Source: Acidobacteriota bacterium (GTDB lineage: Bacteria; Acidobacteriota; Blastocatellia; Pyrinomonadales; Pyrinomonadaceae). From it: a stretch of 64,000 bases of DNA. The position numbers and the translations under genes were made by a program. The notes below the pieces were generated by a model. The model had not been told where the DNA came from. It saw only the letters and a list, made by a program, of their open reading frames with translations, and did no database searches. Position 1 is the stretch's first letter; each line of letters begins with the position of its first letter. The DNA is taken from NCBI GenBank assembly GCA_016716435.1, contig JADJWI010000001.1, positions 1 to 64,000 of the forward strand. Direction: 5' to 3'. Of the stretch, positions 28,834-38,611 are shown one piece after another.

Positions 28834-30381
28834 ATGAAAGCAGAAGGCTATTCAGCATTACACGAATTCTGGATCAATCTGCGGGGCATCCCTAATCACG
28901 TTTATCGGGCGATGTTTCGCGGCGGTCCGCCAAAGACCGATCGCACGCGGTCGTCGTTTATCTTCGGCAACGTCTTCCTGCATCTTCATTCGGTTCGCAC
29001 ACATCTCTGGAGCCTGCGTTGGAGCACGACCATGGGGCTCGGCATAATGACGACCGCGGCATTTCTGATAACACTGGTCACCGGCATCCTGCTGATGTTC
29101 TATTACAAGCCGTATCCGGACGTAGCCTATCAATCGATCAAGGACATTCATTTCATCGTGCCGACCGGCCGCTTTATGCGGAACATTCACCGCTGGGCGG
29201 CCAATGTAATGGTAGTCGCCGTGATACTGCACATGGCACGGGCGTTCTACACCGCCTCGTACCGAAAGCCGAGGGAATTCAACTGGTTCATCGGATGGGG
29301 TTTGCTTGTCACGACTTTGGGCCTGTCGTTTACGGGTTATCTGCTTCCTTGGGACCAACTCGCATACTGGGCGATCACGATCGGAGCCAATATCGCCCAG
29401 AGTCCTCGCGAGATCACGGATGCACTTGGGATCACGGCTTGGGCAGATATCGGCGGTCTGCAGCGTGAGATCCTGCTGGGATCGGACAAGGTGGGCGAAG
29501 AGGCTCTGATCAGATTTTATCTGCTCCACGTAATGATCTTGCCGCTGGCACTTGTAATGTTAATGGCGGTGCATTTCTGGCGGATACGAAAGGATGGTGG
29601 GCTTGCAAAACCGGGGAATGCCGATGAGATGGTCGCCGAAGAAGCCAAGGAATTCTATCCGGTCTTTACGGATGCTCCTACGAAGACATACCATCTTGCC
29701 GCTGTTGTAAAGGGCAAAACTCCGGCGGTCGGCAGCGGGCCGGAGCATACCGTTCCCTCGATGCCGCACCTTTTTTACGCCGAGCTCGGCGTGCTGATGC
29801 TGACAACGCTCATCTGTGTCGCGCTGGCTTTTGTTTCTGATGCACCGTTAAAAGAGCTAGCAAATCCGCTCGTGCCCGAGAATCCGGCCAAGGCGCCGTG
29901 GTATTTCCTCGGTCTGCAGGAGATCGTTTCGTTCTCGGCTTTTATGGGCGGCATCGGCATTCCGATGTTGTGCGTGATCGGATTGGGGTTGATACCGTTC
30001 CTCGACCGCGAAAAGGAAGGAACAGGCGAATGGTTTGGCGGACCAGGCGGATGGAAGCTGGTGAAATGGTCAGTTGTCGTTGGATTTGCAGGCTCGATCG
30101 GTGTCGAGGCATTTGCTATACATTTCGGTTGGCTTCGCGAGGCGTTCCCCGATATTCCCCAGCTTTTTATTACATTCATCAATCCCGGTACTGTCCTGAC
30201 GGCGATCTACGCGGCTTATTCGATATGGGCCGTTCGAAAGTACAACTCAACCCGTGCAGGTGCTCTCGCTTTGTTCACCTGCTTTCTCTGCGGGTTCATC
30301 GTCCTGACGGTCATCGGAACCTATTTCCGCGGCCCGAACTGGGATTTCTTCTGGTCGCCATCTGACTGGGGAGGCCATTGA
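28834..30381 (+). CDS. Cytochrome b of a bc-type complex (full length)
   Basis: A 515-residue cytochrome b in which the b6-like N-terminal part and the subunit-IV-like C-terminal part are fused. The heme b ligands appear as two His pairs, one in THLW and NIHRWAANVMVVAVILH and one in FYLLHVMILPLALVMLMAVH. The Qo-site motif PEW is replaced by an N-P-A-K-A-P-W-Y-F-L type segment (PENPAKAPWYFLGLQE). About ten helices are predicted. A long soluble insertion (about residues 250-310) precedes the C-terminal half. With the Rieske protein and the seven-heme cytochrome it would form an alternative complex III. Confidence 0.92.
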   Translation: MKAEGYSALHEFWINLRGIPNHVYRAMFRGGPPKTDRTRSSFIFGNVFLHLHSVRTHLWSLRWSTTMGLGIMTTAAFLITLVTGILLMFYYKPYPDVAYQSIKDIHFIVPTGRFMRNIHRWAANVMVVAVILHMARAFYTASYRKPREFNWFIGWGLLVTTLGLSFTGYLLPWDQLAYWAITIGANIAQSPREITDALGITAWADIGGLQREILLGSDKVGEEALIRFYLLHVMILPLALVMLMAVHFWRIRKDGGLAKPGNADEMVAEEAKEFYPVFTDAPTKTYHLAAVVKGKTPAVGSGPEHTVPSMPHLFYAELGVLMLTTLICVALAFVSDAPLKELANPLVPENPAKAPWYFLGLQEIVSFSAFMGGIGIPMLCVIGLGLIPFLDREKEGTGEWFGGPGGWKLVKWSVVVGFAGSIGVEAFAIHFGWLREAFPDIPQLFITFINPGTVLTAIYAAYSIWAVRKYNSTRAGALALFTCFLCGFIVLTVIGTYFRGPNWDFFWSPSDWGGH

Positions 30382-30385
30382 CGCT

Positions 30386-32047
30386 ATGAACAAGAATAAG
30401 TATCTGTTGATGGTCTCAAGTATCGGGGTTTTCCTGCTCCTCGCTGCCGCTGCTGTGTCCGAGAACTTTATGAAGGACTGGCACAGCATTCAGGGGAACG
30501 CCAAGACCACAGAAGGTCCGATCGATCTGCGGCTGCGGCAGATCGTCAATCCAAGCCTGAAAGTTACCGACCGGTGCGTTACGTGTCATGTCGGTATGGC
30601 TTCGGGAGAGCAGATCACGACCGATCAGAAGGTTGGTGCTGCTCACAAACCGGTCGTCCATTCACCGACCGAGATCGGCTGCACGACTTGTCACGGCGGG
30701 CAGGGACAGGCGACCGAGAAAGACGACGCTCACGGAAATGTTCACTTCTGGACCGAGCCGATGCTACCAGCGAAGTATGCCTACGCGAGTTGCGGAACCT
30801 GTCACACGCCGCTGAATGTTCCCAATCTGCCGACCCTCGAAAGTGCCCGCAAGACGTTTGAAAGGCTCGACTGTTACGCCTGTCATCGTCTCGACGGCCG
30901 CGGAGGCACGCTGCGTCCGGGCGGCAATGTGACGGGAATGGAAGGCCCCGACCTGTCACATGTCGGCCTGAAAGGCTACAACGCCGAATGGTATGCGGCT
31001 CACCTGCAAAAGTCTCGGCAGGCGACGGACCCGGCCTGGAAAACCTCATTTCGTGAGGTAGCCGAGGCAGACCGCTCGGCTCTGAAGATCTTTCTCGACA
31101 CCCAAATGGGTGCGCCGAAACTGATCGAAGCAAAGGCGCAGTTCAATTCGGTCGGGTGCGCTGGTTGTCATACCGTCGGAAGTTTTGGCGGTGACGCGGG
31201 CGTCAATCTATCCCTCTCGGGTTACAAAGATCCGAATCAACTGAATTTCACTAAGGTTCCGGGCGATCACACTTTAACCAACTGGGTCGTCCAGCATTTC
31301 CGTTCACCTGCGTCCACGGTCGCGGGATCGCAGATGCCCGTACTTGGGTTGTCTGATAACCAGATCGACCTGCTGACGCTCTATACACTTTCGCTCAGAC
31401 GGCGCACCTTGCCTGACGTCTATCTTCCGAAGGACCGCGTGCGCGCTATGCGTTTCGGCGAACGCGAGTTTGCTAAGGATGGTGAGACCATTTTCACGGC
31501 GGTGTGTTCAAGTTGTCACGCGGCAGATGGACGCGGAACCCGGTTCCCGGGCCTTGTTCCGAACCCTTCGATAACAAATCCTGAGTTCCTGCAGCTCGCC
31601 TCGGACGATTTTCTCTTCCAAACGATACGGAATGGCCGGCCCGGACGGCCGATGTTGGCTTGGGGTGACCGTGTGAATGGCTTTAAGGAAGATGAGCTTC
31701 GAGCCGTCATCGCCTACATTCGCAATCTCGGCGGCAACATCCAAGCACAGCCCGATGCCAAGCCACAGCTGTGGGCGACGGGCGATGCAGCACTCGGAGC
31801 GACACTCTTTGCTTCAAATTGTTCGGGCTGTCACGGAAAGAATGGCGTCGGCGCAGATGGCCCGGCGCTTAGCAACAAAATGTTTTTATCGAGTGTTTCG
31901 GACACCTTTCTGGTCGGGACGATCACGCGGGGCCGGAGCGGGACTGTGATGCAAGGTTTCGGGTTCCCATCGCCGATCCGACGGGCATTGGCCCCAGCGG
32001 AGGTCGAATCGATCGTGGTCTACCTGCGCTCATTGAAGGTGAAATAG
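30386..32047 (+). CDS. Seven-heme cytochrome c
   Basis: A 553-residue exported cytochrome with an N-terminal signal-anchor (residues 6-25). Seven C-x-x-C-H heme sites are at about C64, C99, C136, C163, C258, C374 and C479. The first four are close together and resemble the multiheme domain of alternative complexes. The last three sit in separate monoheme cytochrome c domains, each with a distal Met region such as SQMPVLGL or GRPMLAWG. It lies between cytochrome b and the molybdoenzyme and so is the natural electron link between them. It replaces the cytochrome c1 of a classic bc1 complex. Confidence 0.9.
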   Translation: MNKNKYLLMVSSIGVFLLLAAAAVSENFMKDWHSIQGNAKTTEGPIDLRLRQIVNPSLKVTDRCVTCHVGMASGEQITTDQKVGAAHKPVVHSPTEIGCTTCHGGQGQATEKDDAHGNVHFWTEPMLPAKYAYASCGTCHTPLNVPNLPTLESARKTFERLDCYACHRLDGRGGTLRPGGNVTGMEGPDLSHVGLKGYNAEWYAAHLQKSRQATDPAWKTSFREVAEADRSALKIFLDTQMGAPKLIEAKAQFNSVGCAGCHTVGSFGGDAGVNLSLSGYKDPNQLNFTKVPGDHTLTNWVVQHFRSPASTVAGSQMPVLGLSDNQIDLLTLYTLSLRRRTLPDVYLPKDRVRAMRFGEREFAKDGETIFTAVCSSCHAADGRGTRFPGLVPNPSITNPEFLQLASDDFLFQTIRNGRPGRPMLAWGDRVNGFKEDELRAVIAYIRNLGGNIQAQPDAKPQLWATGDAALGATLFASNCSGCHGKNGVGADGPALSNKMFLSSVSDTFLVGTITRGRSGTVMQGFGFPSPIRRALAPAEVESIVVYLRSLKVK

Positions 32048-32070
32048 TTGAGCATTTAACGAGGAATGAT

Positions 32071-35000
32071 ATGAAAAAAGAGATCTCAAGACGCGAATTT
32101 ATGGCGAGGATCACCGCAGCCGGATTTGGGGCACTGGTGGCATCAACGACAAACGCTTGGGGACTGGAAGCCATAACAAATCCCTTGGCCACATACCCAA
32201 ACCGTGACTGGGAAAAGGTCTATCGCGACCTGTGGGCTTATGATTCCCGTTATACCTTTACATGTGCTCCTAACGATACGCACAACTGCCTGCTCAACGC
32301 ACACGTACGCCAGGGCGTCATTACCCGAATCGGCCCGACAATGAAATATGGCGAGGCAGTCGATCTGCTCGGCAACGGGACTTCGCATCGGTGGGATCCG
32401 CGTGTCTGCCAAAAGGGCCTCGCCTTGACGCGGCGCTTTTATGGTGACCGGCGAGTAAACGGAACGATGGTCCGAGCCGGTTATAAGAAATGGTACGAAG
32501 CAGGTTTCCCTCGCGGTGCCGACGGGCGTCCGCCTGAACAATATTTACAGCGCGCTCGCGATGAATGGGTGCGAATGTCGCACGACGAAGGGGCAGTTAT
32601 AGTGGCAGCTGCGCTGAAGAACATCGCCGAAACGTACACCGGCGACGAGGGCAAGCGAAAGCTCAAGGAACAGCATTACGACGAAGCGACGATCGAGGCC
32701 ACGCAGGGCGTCGGTACGCAGGTTATGAAGTTTCGCGGCGGTATGCCGCTACTTGGTATGACGCGTGTTTTCGGAATGTACAGAATGGCGAATTCGATCG
32801 CCTTGCTTGATTCGCACATCCGCGGAGTCGGGCCCGACAAGGCGATGGGGCCCAAAGGGTTTGATAATTATTCATGGCATACCGATCTGCCTCCCGGCCA
32901 CACGATGGTCACCGGCCAACAGACGGTCGAATTCGATCTCAACTCAGTCGAGCAAGCCAAAACCGTTGTCGTCTGGGGAATGAACTGGATCACCACGAAG
33001 ATGCCAGACGCACACTGGCTGACCGAGGCTCGAATGAAAGGCACGCGGGTCGTCGTGATCGCCTGCGAATACTCGGCAACGGCCACGAAAGGAGACGATG
33101 TCCTTGTCGTCCGTCCCGGAACGACGCCGGCTCTCGCACTCGGCTTTGCCAACGTGATCATGCAGGAAAACCTGTATGACAAGGAATATGTGCAGCAGTG
33201 GACGGACATGCCGATCCTCGTTCGGATGGACACGCTCAAATATCTCAAAGCGGCAGAGGTTTTTGGGGGCGATCCTGCCGTTCTAAAACAAACATTTATC
33301 GTCAAGGATGGTGAAAAGGCCCCGCCGCCGATCCAGCAGACGGTGCAGAATGTCGTACCCGAAAAGCTCCGGCTTGAATGGGGCGATTACGTTTTCTGGG
33401 ATGCGAAAAAGAATGCTGCTCAGCCGCTTACGCGCGACGATGTCGGCAAGAATTCCAAGGCCGTGGACGCAATGCTCGAAGGCTTCGTCGAGGTAACCCT
33501 GGCGGACGGAAGCAAGGTCAGGTGTCGTCCAGTCTTCGATCTCGTCAAAGAGTACGCGGCACATTTTACGCCGCAGACGGTTGAGGAACTTACATGGGCA
33601 CCGGCAGCCGCCGTGCAGAAGTTGGCTCGGCTTTTCGCCAAAGAGCCGGGAACGACGCTTTTTGCACTTGGAATGGGCCCGAACCAGTTCTTCAATAGCG
33701 ACAACAAGGATCGCGACGTTTTTCTGCTCGCGTCCCTCACCGGAAATGTCGGCAAGATCGGCGGGAACGTCGGATCATATGCCGGAAATTACCGCACCGC
33801 TCTGTTTAACGGGGCACCGCAATACATTAACGAGGATCCGTTCGACATTGAGCTTGACGAGACAAAATCAGCTCGGCCAAAGCAGTACTGGCGGGCAGAG
33901 TCGGCTCACTACTACAATCACGAAGACCATCCCCTGCGTGTGGGCAATGCTCTTTTGACCGGCAAGACCCATATGCCGTGCCCGACAAAATCACTCTGGT
34001 TCGCGAATGCAAATTCGATCCTCGGTAACGTCAAATGGCACTACAACATGGTCGTCAACGCACTGCCCAAGATCGAACTGATCGCGGTCAACGAGTGGTG
34101 GTGGTCGACGTCATGCGAATGGGCGGACGTCGTTTTCGGCGTCGATTCCTGGGCGGAGCTCAAACATCCGGACATGACCGCATCGGTAACAAATCCGTTC
34201 CTGCTCGTTTTCCCAAAAACCCCGATCCCTCGGATCTTCAATACGATCGGCGATATCGAGGTTTACGCTACGGTCGCGTCAAAACTCGCCGATCTGACCG
34301 GGGACAATCGCTTTAACGACTACTGGAAATTTGTCCGCGAGGATAGGACGGACGTCTACTTGCAGCGGATACTCGATCATTCGACAAACACCAAAGGCTA
34401 TTCGTTCAAAGATCTTCACGAAAAGGCGATCAACGGTGTCCCGGCGATTATCAACAGCAGAACGACGCCGAAAAATGTCGGATACGATCAATTGGTCGAC
34501 GCCACGCCCTGGTACACAAAGAGCGGCAGGCTTGAATTTTATCGCGAAGAGGACGAGTTTATCGACGCCGGCGAGAATCTGCCCGTTCACCGCGAACCAG
34601 TCGATTCGACATTTTACGAACCAAATATCATTATCTCCGCGCCGCATGAAGCGATGCGTCCGAAAACGCCGGAGGACTACGGAGTCAAACGCGACGACCT
34701 AAGCTGCGAAACTCGCTGCGGCCGTAACGTTATCTATACCTGGGCAGAAGCGAAAAAGACGGCTCATCCTCTGATCAAGGACGATTACAAGTTTATATTC
34801 CACACGCCGAAATTCCGCCACGGTTCGCACACGACGCCGATCGACACGGATATGAACGCGATGCTTTTTGGACCGTTCGGCGACATCTACCGCCACGACA
34901 AACGTTCGCCGTTTGTTACCGAGGGTTATGTCGACATCAATCCGACCGATGCACAGGAACTCGGCGTCAATGACGGCGACTACGTCTGGATAGACGCCGA

Positions 35001-35508
35001 CCCGGAAGACCGGCCGTTTCGCGGCTGGCAGAACGATAAGAAGAATTATGCATTCGCGCGGCTTCTCTGTCGTGCGAGGTACTATCCGGGCACCCCTCGC
35101 GGCGTGACGCGTATGTGGTTTAACATGTACGGCGCGACGCCCGGCTCCCAGCAGGGACAGCAGGAGCGTAAAGACGGCTTGGCAAAGAATCCACGGACAA
35201 ACTATCAGGCAATGTTTCGCTCGGGCTCACACCAATCCGCAACCCGCGGTTGGCTAAAACCGACTTGGATGACCGATTCACTGGTTCGCAAAGGAATGTT
35301 CGGCCAAGAGATGGGCAAGGGTTTTGCGGCAGATATTCACTGCCCAACGGGTGCTCCGCGTGAATCATTTATCAAGATCACCAAGGCCGAACCGGGCGGC
35401 ATCGGCGACGAGCCGCTATGGCGTCCGACCAAGCTTGGCATCAGGCCGAGAAATGAATCGGATGCCATGAAGCGTTACATCGCTGGAGATTTTATCGGCA
35501 AGAAATAG
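32071..35508 (+). CDS. NarG/NxrA-type molybdopterin oxidoreductase, Tat-exported
   Basis: A 1145-residue catalytic subunit of the type II DMSO reductase family, which includes membrane nitrate reductase and nitrite oxidoreductase. A Tat signal (ISRREFMARITAAG) sends it to the periplasm. The cluster motif reads CAPNDTHNC (C65-C73) with a further Cys at 113 in VCQKG, as in periplasmic nitrite oxidoreductases. D272 in HTDLPPGH aligns with the Asp that binds molybdenum in NarG, and WGMNWITTKMPDAHW follows as in that family. N-terminal similarity seems closer to periplasmic NxrA of Nitrospira and anammox bacteria than to E. coli NarG; this is from memory. Nitrate reduction is likelier than nitrite oxidation in this context. 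Confidence 0.85.
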   Translation: MKKEISRREFMARITAAGFGALVASTTNAWGLEAITNPLATYPNRDWEKVYRDLWAYDSRYTFTCAPNDTHNCLLNAHVRQGVITRIGPTMKYGEAVDLLGNGTSHRWDPRVCQKGLALTRRFYGDRRVNGTMVRAGYKKWYEAGFPRGADGRPPEQYLQRARDEWVRMSHDEGAVIVAAALKNIAETYTGDEGKRKLKEQHYDEATIEATQGVGTQVMKFRGGMPLLGMTRVFGMYRMANSIALLDSHIRGVGPDKAMGPKGFDNYSWHTDLPPGHTMVTGQQTVEFDLNSVEQAKTVVVWGMNWITTKMPDAHWLTEARMKGTRVVVIACEYSATATKGDDVLVVRPGTTPALALGFANVIMQENLYDKEYVQQWTDMPILVRMDTLKYLKAAEVFGGDPAVLKQTFIVKDGEKAPPPIQQTVQNVVPEKLRLEWGDYVFWDAKKNAAQPLTRDDVGKNSKAVDAMLEGFVEVTLADGSKVRCRPVFDLVKEYAAHFTPQTVEELTWAPAAAVQKLARLFAKEPGTTLFALGMGPNQFFNSDNKDRDVFLLASLTGNVGKIGGNVGSYAGNYRTALFNGAPQYINEDPFDIELDETKSARPKQYWRAESAHYYNHEDHPLRVGNALLTGKTHMPCPTKSLWFANANSILGNVKWHYNMVVNALPKIELIAVNEWWWSTSCEWADVVFGVDSWAELKHPDMTASVTNPFLLVFPKTPIPRIFNTIGDIEVYATVASKLADLTGDNRFNDYWKFVREDRTDVYLQRILDHSTNTKGYSFKDLHEKAINGVPAIINSRTTPKNVGYDQLVDATPWYTKSGRLEFYREEDEFIDAGENLPVHREPVDSTFYEPNIIISAPHEAMRPKTPEDYGVKRDDLSCETRCGRNVIYTWAEAKKTAHPLIKDDYKFIFHTPKFRHGSHTTPIDTDMNAMLFGPFGDIYRHDKRSPFVTEGYVDINPTDAQELGVNDGDYVWIDADPEDRPFRGWQNDKKNYAFARLLCRARYYPGTPRGVTRMWFNMYGATPGSQQGQQERKDGLAKNPRTNYQAMFRSGSHQSATRGWLKPTWMTDSLVRKGMFGQEMGKGFAADIHCPTGAPRESFIKITKAEPGGIGDEPLWRPTKLGIRPRNESDAMKRYIAGDFIGKK

Positions 35509-35516
35509 AGGTTTAT

Positions 35517-36077
35517 ATGGATCTACTACACCTACATTTGCTGTTAAATCATTTTCCCGTCATTGGGACAATCATTGGTATTGCCCTGCTTCTGCTCGGT
35601 TTCGTCAGCAAGAGCGATTCACTAAAACGTGCGAGTTTGGCGATGTTTTTCGTGCTCGCATTGTTGACAATCGCAGTCTTCCTGACCGGAGAGCCGGCAG
35701 AAGAGAGAGTTGAAAAATCGGCCGGCGTCTCAAAGGCTCTCATAGAAGAACACGAAGATGCCGCGATGCCTGCCCTAATCGCGATGGAAGTTACGGGATG
35801 TATAGCGCTGATAGGACTCTTTGTGTCATTCCGTGCATCGAAATTCGCGAATATCGGCTTCGCTGCGGCCTTGATCCTTTCAGTCGTCACGTTTGGCCTT
35901 ATGGCTCGGACCGCAAATCTCGGCGGGCAGATACGCCACGCGGAAATTCGATCAGGCACCGCGGGACCTGGTAACGAAAATCCTGCGGCGACGAAAGAAA
36001 AAAGGACGACGATGACGATAAGGACTAGAAGAGTGATGACGAGATATCTCACGGGTGAGACTTTGGGCGAAAGTTAG
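35517..36077 (+). CDS. DUF2231-type membrane protein 1, possible molybdoenzyme anchor
   Basis: A four-helix membrane protein. The conserved pattern LHLHLLLNHFPVIGTIIG starts helix 1; VFLTGEPAEERVE, then EEHEDAA before helix 3, and ARTANLGGQIRHAE after helix 4 follow. The histidines (in LHLHLLLNHFP, EEHED and IRHAE) are repeated in the next gene and could bind heme or quinone. It lies between the catalytic and Fe-S subunits, so it is a candidate membrane subunit in place of NarI. The last 35 codons look out of frame: a one-base slip at the A6 run near 36000 would instead end the protein in ERKKDDDDDKD at about 36031. Confidence 0.7.
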   Translation: MDLLHLHLLLNHFPVIGTIIGIALLLLGFVSKSDSLKRASLAMFFVLALLTIAVFLTGEPAEERVEKSAGVSKALIEEHEDAAMPALIAMEVTGCIALIGLFVSFRASKFANIGFAAALILSVVTFGLMARTANLGGQIRHAEIRSGTAGPGNENPAATKEKRTTMTIRTRRVMTRYLTGETLGES

Positions 36078-36085
36078 ACACCAAA

Positions 36086-36533
36086 ATGGACGCAACGAAA
36101 CTGCATTTACTGTTCAACCATTTCCCGTTTGCCGGAACCGTTATCGGTCCAATTGTTCTGATCTATGGAACACGACGGCGGAGTGAGAAGGCTCAAAAGA
36201 TAGGCCTCGGGATCCTGATCTTGACGGCGATTCTGACACTCGTTGTTTTCGGGACGGGTGAGGCTGCGGGAAAGGGGTTCTGAACTCTTGATCGGCCAGG
36301 TGTGGACAAATATTCAGGGCCACCAGGCATCGGCCCTACCGGCCTTTGCAGTGATCGAGGCTAACGGCATTTTTGCTCTTTTCGGGTTGATCAACCTGAT
36401 GCGGAAAAAAGCTCTGACGAAATGGCTCATCATTATCGTCTTTTTGCTCTCTTTCGCATCGGTCGGCCTCACGGCACGAACGGCATATCTTGGCAGGTCC
36501 ATTCACTCGGTGGATGCCCCAATAGCAAGGTAA
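36086..36533 (+). pseudogene. DUF2231-type membrane protein 2, one frameshift
   Basis: A paralogue of the preceding gene: KLHLLFNHFPFAGTVIG, VVFGTGEAAG, IQGHQASALPAFAVIEANG and ARTAYLGRSIHS line up with it block by block. A frame change near 36275 (G-rich run AAAGGGGTT) separates residues 1-62 from the rest; corrected, it is about 149 residues with four helices. The same His positions are kept (LHLLFNHFP, GHQAS, SIHS). A tandem duplication of the membrane partner is likely. The frameshift is probably an error, since the rest of the operon is intact. Confidence 0.65.
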
Positions 36534-36602
36534 GGAATTGAAATTACTGATGAACAAAAACAATGAAGTTATCGACAAACCAACGACACGGAGAACAAAC
36601 AT

Positions 36603-37745
36603 ATGGCACGCGTAAATAACTGGCAGCTCGGACGAGAAATGTCCTATTGGTATCCGGAAAGCCGTCCGCAAAAGCAATTTGCCGCCGTGTTCGATACAAA
36701 TAAGTGTATTGCGTGCCAAACCTGCACGCTGGCCTGCAAAACGACTTGGACCTCCGGCAAAGGCCAAGAGTACATGCTTTGGAACAACGTCGAAAGCAAG
36801 CCGTATGGTTCGTATCCGCTCGCCTGGGATCTAAATCTATTGAGTTTGCTCGATGGTCAAAACTGGGGCGAGGAAAATGGCGAATCTGTCTATAAAGGAA
36901 GCACCATTTTTGAGTCAGCACCGGCCGGCGAACGCGTTCTCGGCTGGCGGCCGGAGGATGAAGATTACGCCTATCCGAACGTTGGCGAAGACGACTGTGC
37001 CGGCGGCATCGAACACGGAGCGAGCATCGATATCCCGCATCAGATGGCGTGGTTCTACTATCTCGCCCGTATCTGCAATCACTGCACTTATCCGGGCTGC
37101 CTGGCATCGTGCCCTCGCGGTTCGATCTATAAGCGGCCCGAGGACGGCATCGTTCTCGTCGATCAAAACCGCTGCCGCGGCTATCAGGAATGTGTTCGCG
37201 GCTGTCCGTACAAGAAGGTGTTTTTCAACCCGATGACGTCGACATCGGAAAAATGCATCGCGTGTTACCCGAAGATCGAGCAAGGGCTGTCACCACAGTG
37301 TTTCGCAAATTGCATTGGGAAGATCCGCGTTGCCGGATTTATCAATACGCCAGACAAGGCCGAGGCTGATAACCCGATCGATTACCTAGTTCATATCAAA
37401 AAAGTTGCGTTGCCGCTCTTCCCGCAGTTCGGACTTGAGCCAAACGTCTACTACATTCCGCCGATCCACGTGCCGACGGCCTTTACCCGCCAGATGTTCG
37501 GCCCCGGTACAGACAAGGCCGTCGAGATCTACCGAAACGCACCGAACGATCCGGACCTGACCAGCTTATTAGGCCTATTCGGCTCGACCGAGGCGATAAT
37601 GCGCAAATGGAAACGTGTCGGCGATAAGGCTATCGGAATGGATGAGAATGGAAAAGAGCTGGTCAATGTACCGTTCAAGGAACCGGTCCACATTCGACCG
37701 GCCTACGACAAGCTCTATCAGATCACGCGCACCAATTGTCCGTGA
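36603..37745 (+). CDS. NarH/NxrB-type four-cluster Fe-S subunit
   Basis: A 380-residue electron-transfer subunit of the NarG/NxrA-type enzyme. Four cluster motifs are present: CIACQTCTLACKTTW, CNHCTYPGCLASCP, CRGYQECVRGCPYKK and CIACYPKIEQG with CFANCIGK. In the third, Tyr stands where NarH has Trp in place of a Cys, so this site should hold a [3Fe-4S] cluster. There is no signal peptide, so it is probably exported with the Tat-tagged large subunit. It is shorter than E. coli NarH (512 residues), as in periplasmic NxrB and related enzymes. Confidence 0.9.
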   Translation: MARVNNWQLGREMSYWYPESRPQKQFAAVFDTNKCIACQTCTLACKTTWTSGKGQEYMLWNNVESKPYGSYPLAWDLNLLSLLDGQNWGEENGESVYKGSTIFESAPAGERVLGWRPEDEDYAYPNVGEDDCAGGIEHGASIDIPHQMAWFYYLARICNHCTYPGCLASCPRGSIYKRPEDGIVLVDQNRCRGYQECVRGCPYKKVFFNPMTSTSEKCIACYPKIEQGLSPQCFANCIGKIRVAGFINTPDKAEADNPIDYLVHIKKVALPLFPQFGLEPNVYYIPPIHVPTAFTRQMFGPGTDKAVEIYRNAPNDPDLTSLLGLFGSTEAIMRKWKRVGDKAIGMDENGKELVNVPFKEPVHIRPAYDKLYQITRTNCP

Positions 37746-37756
37746 GGAGGTTCATT

Positions 37757-38599
37757 ATGCGATTCGTAACGTCGCTCACTATTTTGGCTCTTTTATGCGC
37801 GACTTCGTGCAATAAGGTTCAGGTCCCGACGCCCGAGGTCAATGTCGCCCAGGTCAAGGAGATCTCGCTTGACCCAAATGCGGCCGTCTGGGATGCAGTC
37901 TCGCTCCACGCATCGAAAATGATCCTGCAGGATCTCGTAGAGCCGCGTCTTTTAGAACCGTCGACGTCTGAGGTGATGGTCAAGGCGATCACCAACGGCA
38001 GCGAAATAGCATTCAGGCTCGAGTGGCTGGACGAAAGCCAAAGCGATCTTCCAGGGCCTAAACATTTCATTGATGGTTGTGCCGTACAGCTTCCTTCAAA
38101 GGTCGATCCAAATGTCCCGGCCCCGCAGATGGGTGAGGTCGGGAAAACAGTTGAGATCTCATACTGGCGTGCCGATTGGCAGGCGATCGTTGAGGGGCGA
38201 GCCGATAATATCAACGCGATCTATCCAAATGCATCGATCGACCATTACCCGGCGGAGGCGAAGCCCCTCGAGAATAACCCGCAGGCTCAGGCCGAGGCTG
38301 CGGCTCGGTACGCTCCGGCCCGTGCACTTGGAAGCCGGCGCTCCGGACCACGCGAGCAACCAGTCGAAGACCTGATAGCGGAAGGGCCGAGCACATTGTC
38401 GCCGGCCCCGAACTCTGTCTCAAAGGGAAAAGGCGTCAAAACGCCTAAAGGGTGGGCCGTCGTCATCTCGCGGCCGATGCCCGCCGGTTTCTCAGCAGTG
38501 ACGCCATCGCAGATCGCGTTTGCTGTCTGGGAAGGCTCCCACATCGAGGTTGGAGCAAGAAAGATGCGAACCGGTTGGGTGCCGTTGATCTTAAAGTGA
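37757..38599 (+). CDS. Heme-binding gamma-type subunit, lipoprotein
   Basis: A 280-residue protein of the ethylbenzene-dehydrogenase heme-binding type, like the gamma subunits of periplasmic type II molybdoenzymes. A lipoprotein signal peptide ends LLCATSC. The domain shows SEIAFRLEWLDESQSD, DGCAVQLPSK and EISYWRADWQ, then VVISRPMP and IAFAVWEGSHIEVGARK near the C-terminus. In relatives a Met and a Lys bind the heme b; the candidates here are not certain. The ATG at 37757 follows a strong GAGGAGG. It would pass electrons between the Fe-S subunit and cytochrome c. Confidence 0.8.
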   Translation: MRFVTSLTILALLCATSCNKVQVPTPEVNVAQVKEISLDPNAAVWDAVSLHASKMILQDLVEPRLLEPSTSEVMVKAITNGSEIAFRLEWLDESQSDLPGPKHFIDGCAVQLPSKVDPNVPAPQMGEVGKTVEISYWRADWQAIVEGRADNINAIYPNASIDHYPAEAKPLENNPQAQAEAAARYAPARALGSRRSGPREQPVEDLIAEGPSTLSPAPNSVSKGKGVKTPKGWAVVISRPMPAGFSAVTPSQIAFAVWEGSHIEVGARKMRTGWVPLILK

Positions 38600-38611
38600 T
38601 CGGGAGAAACT

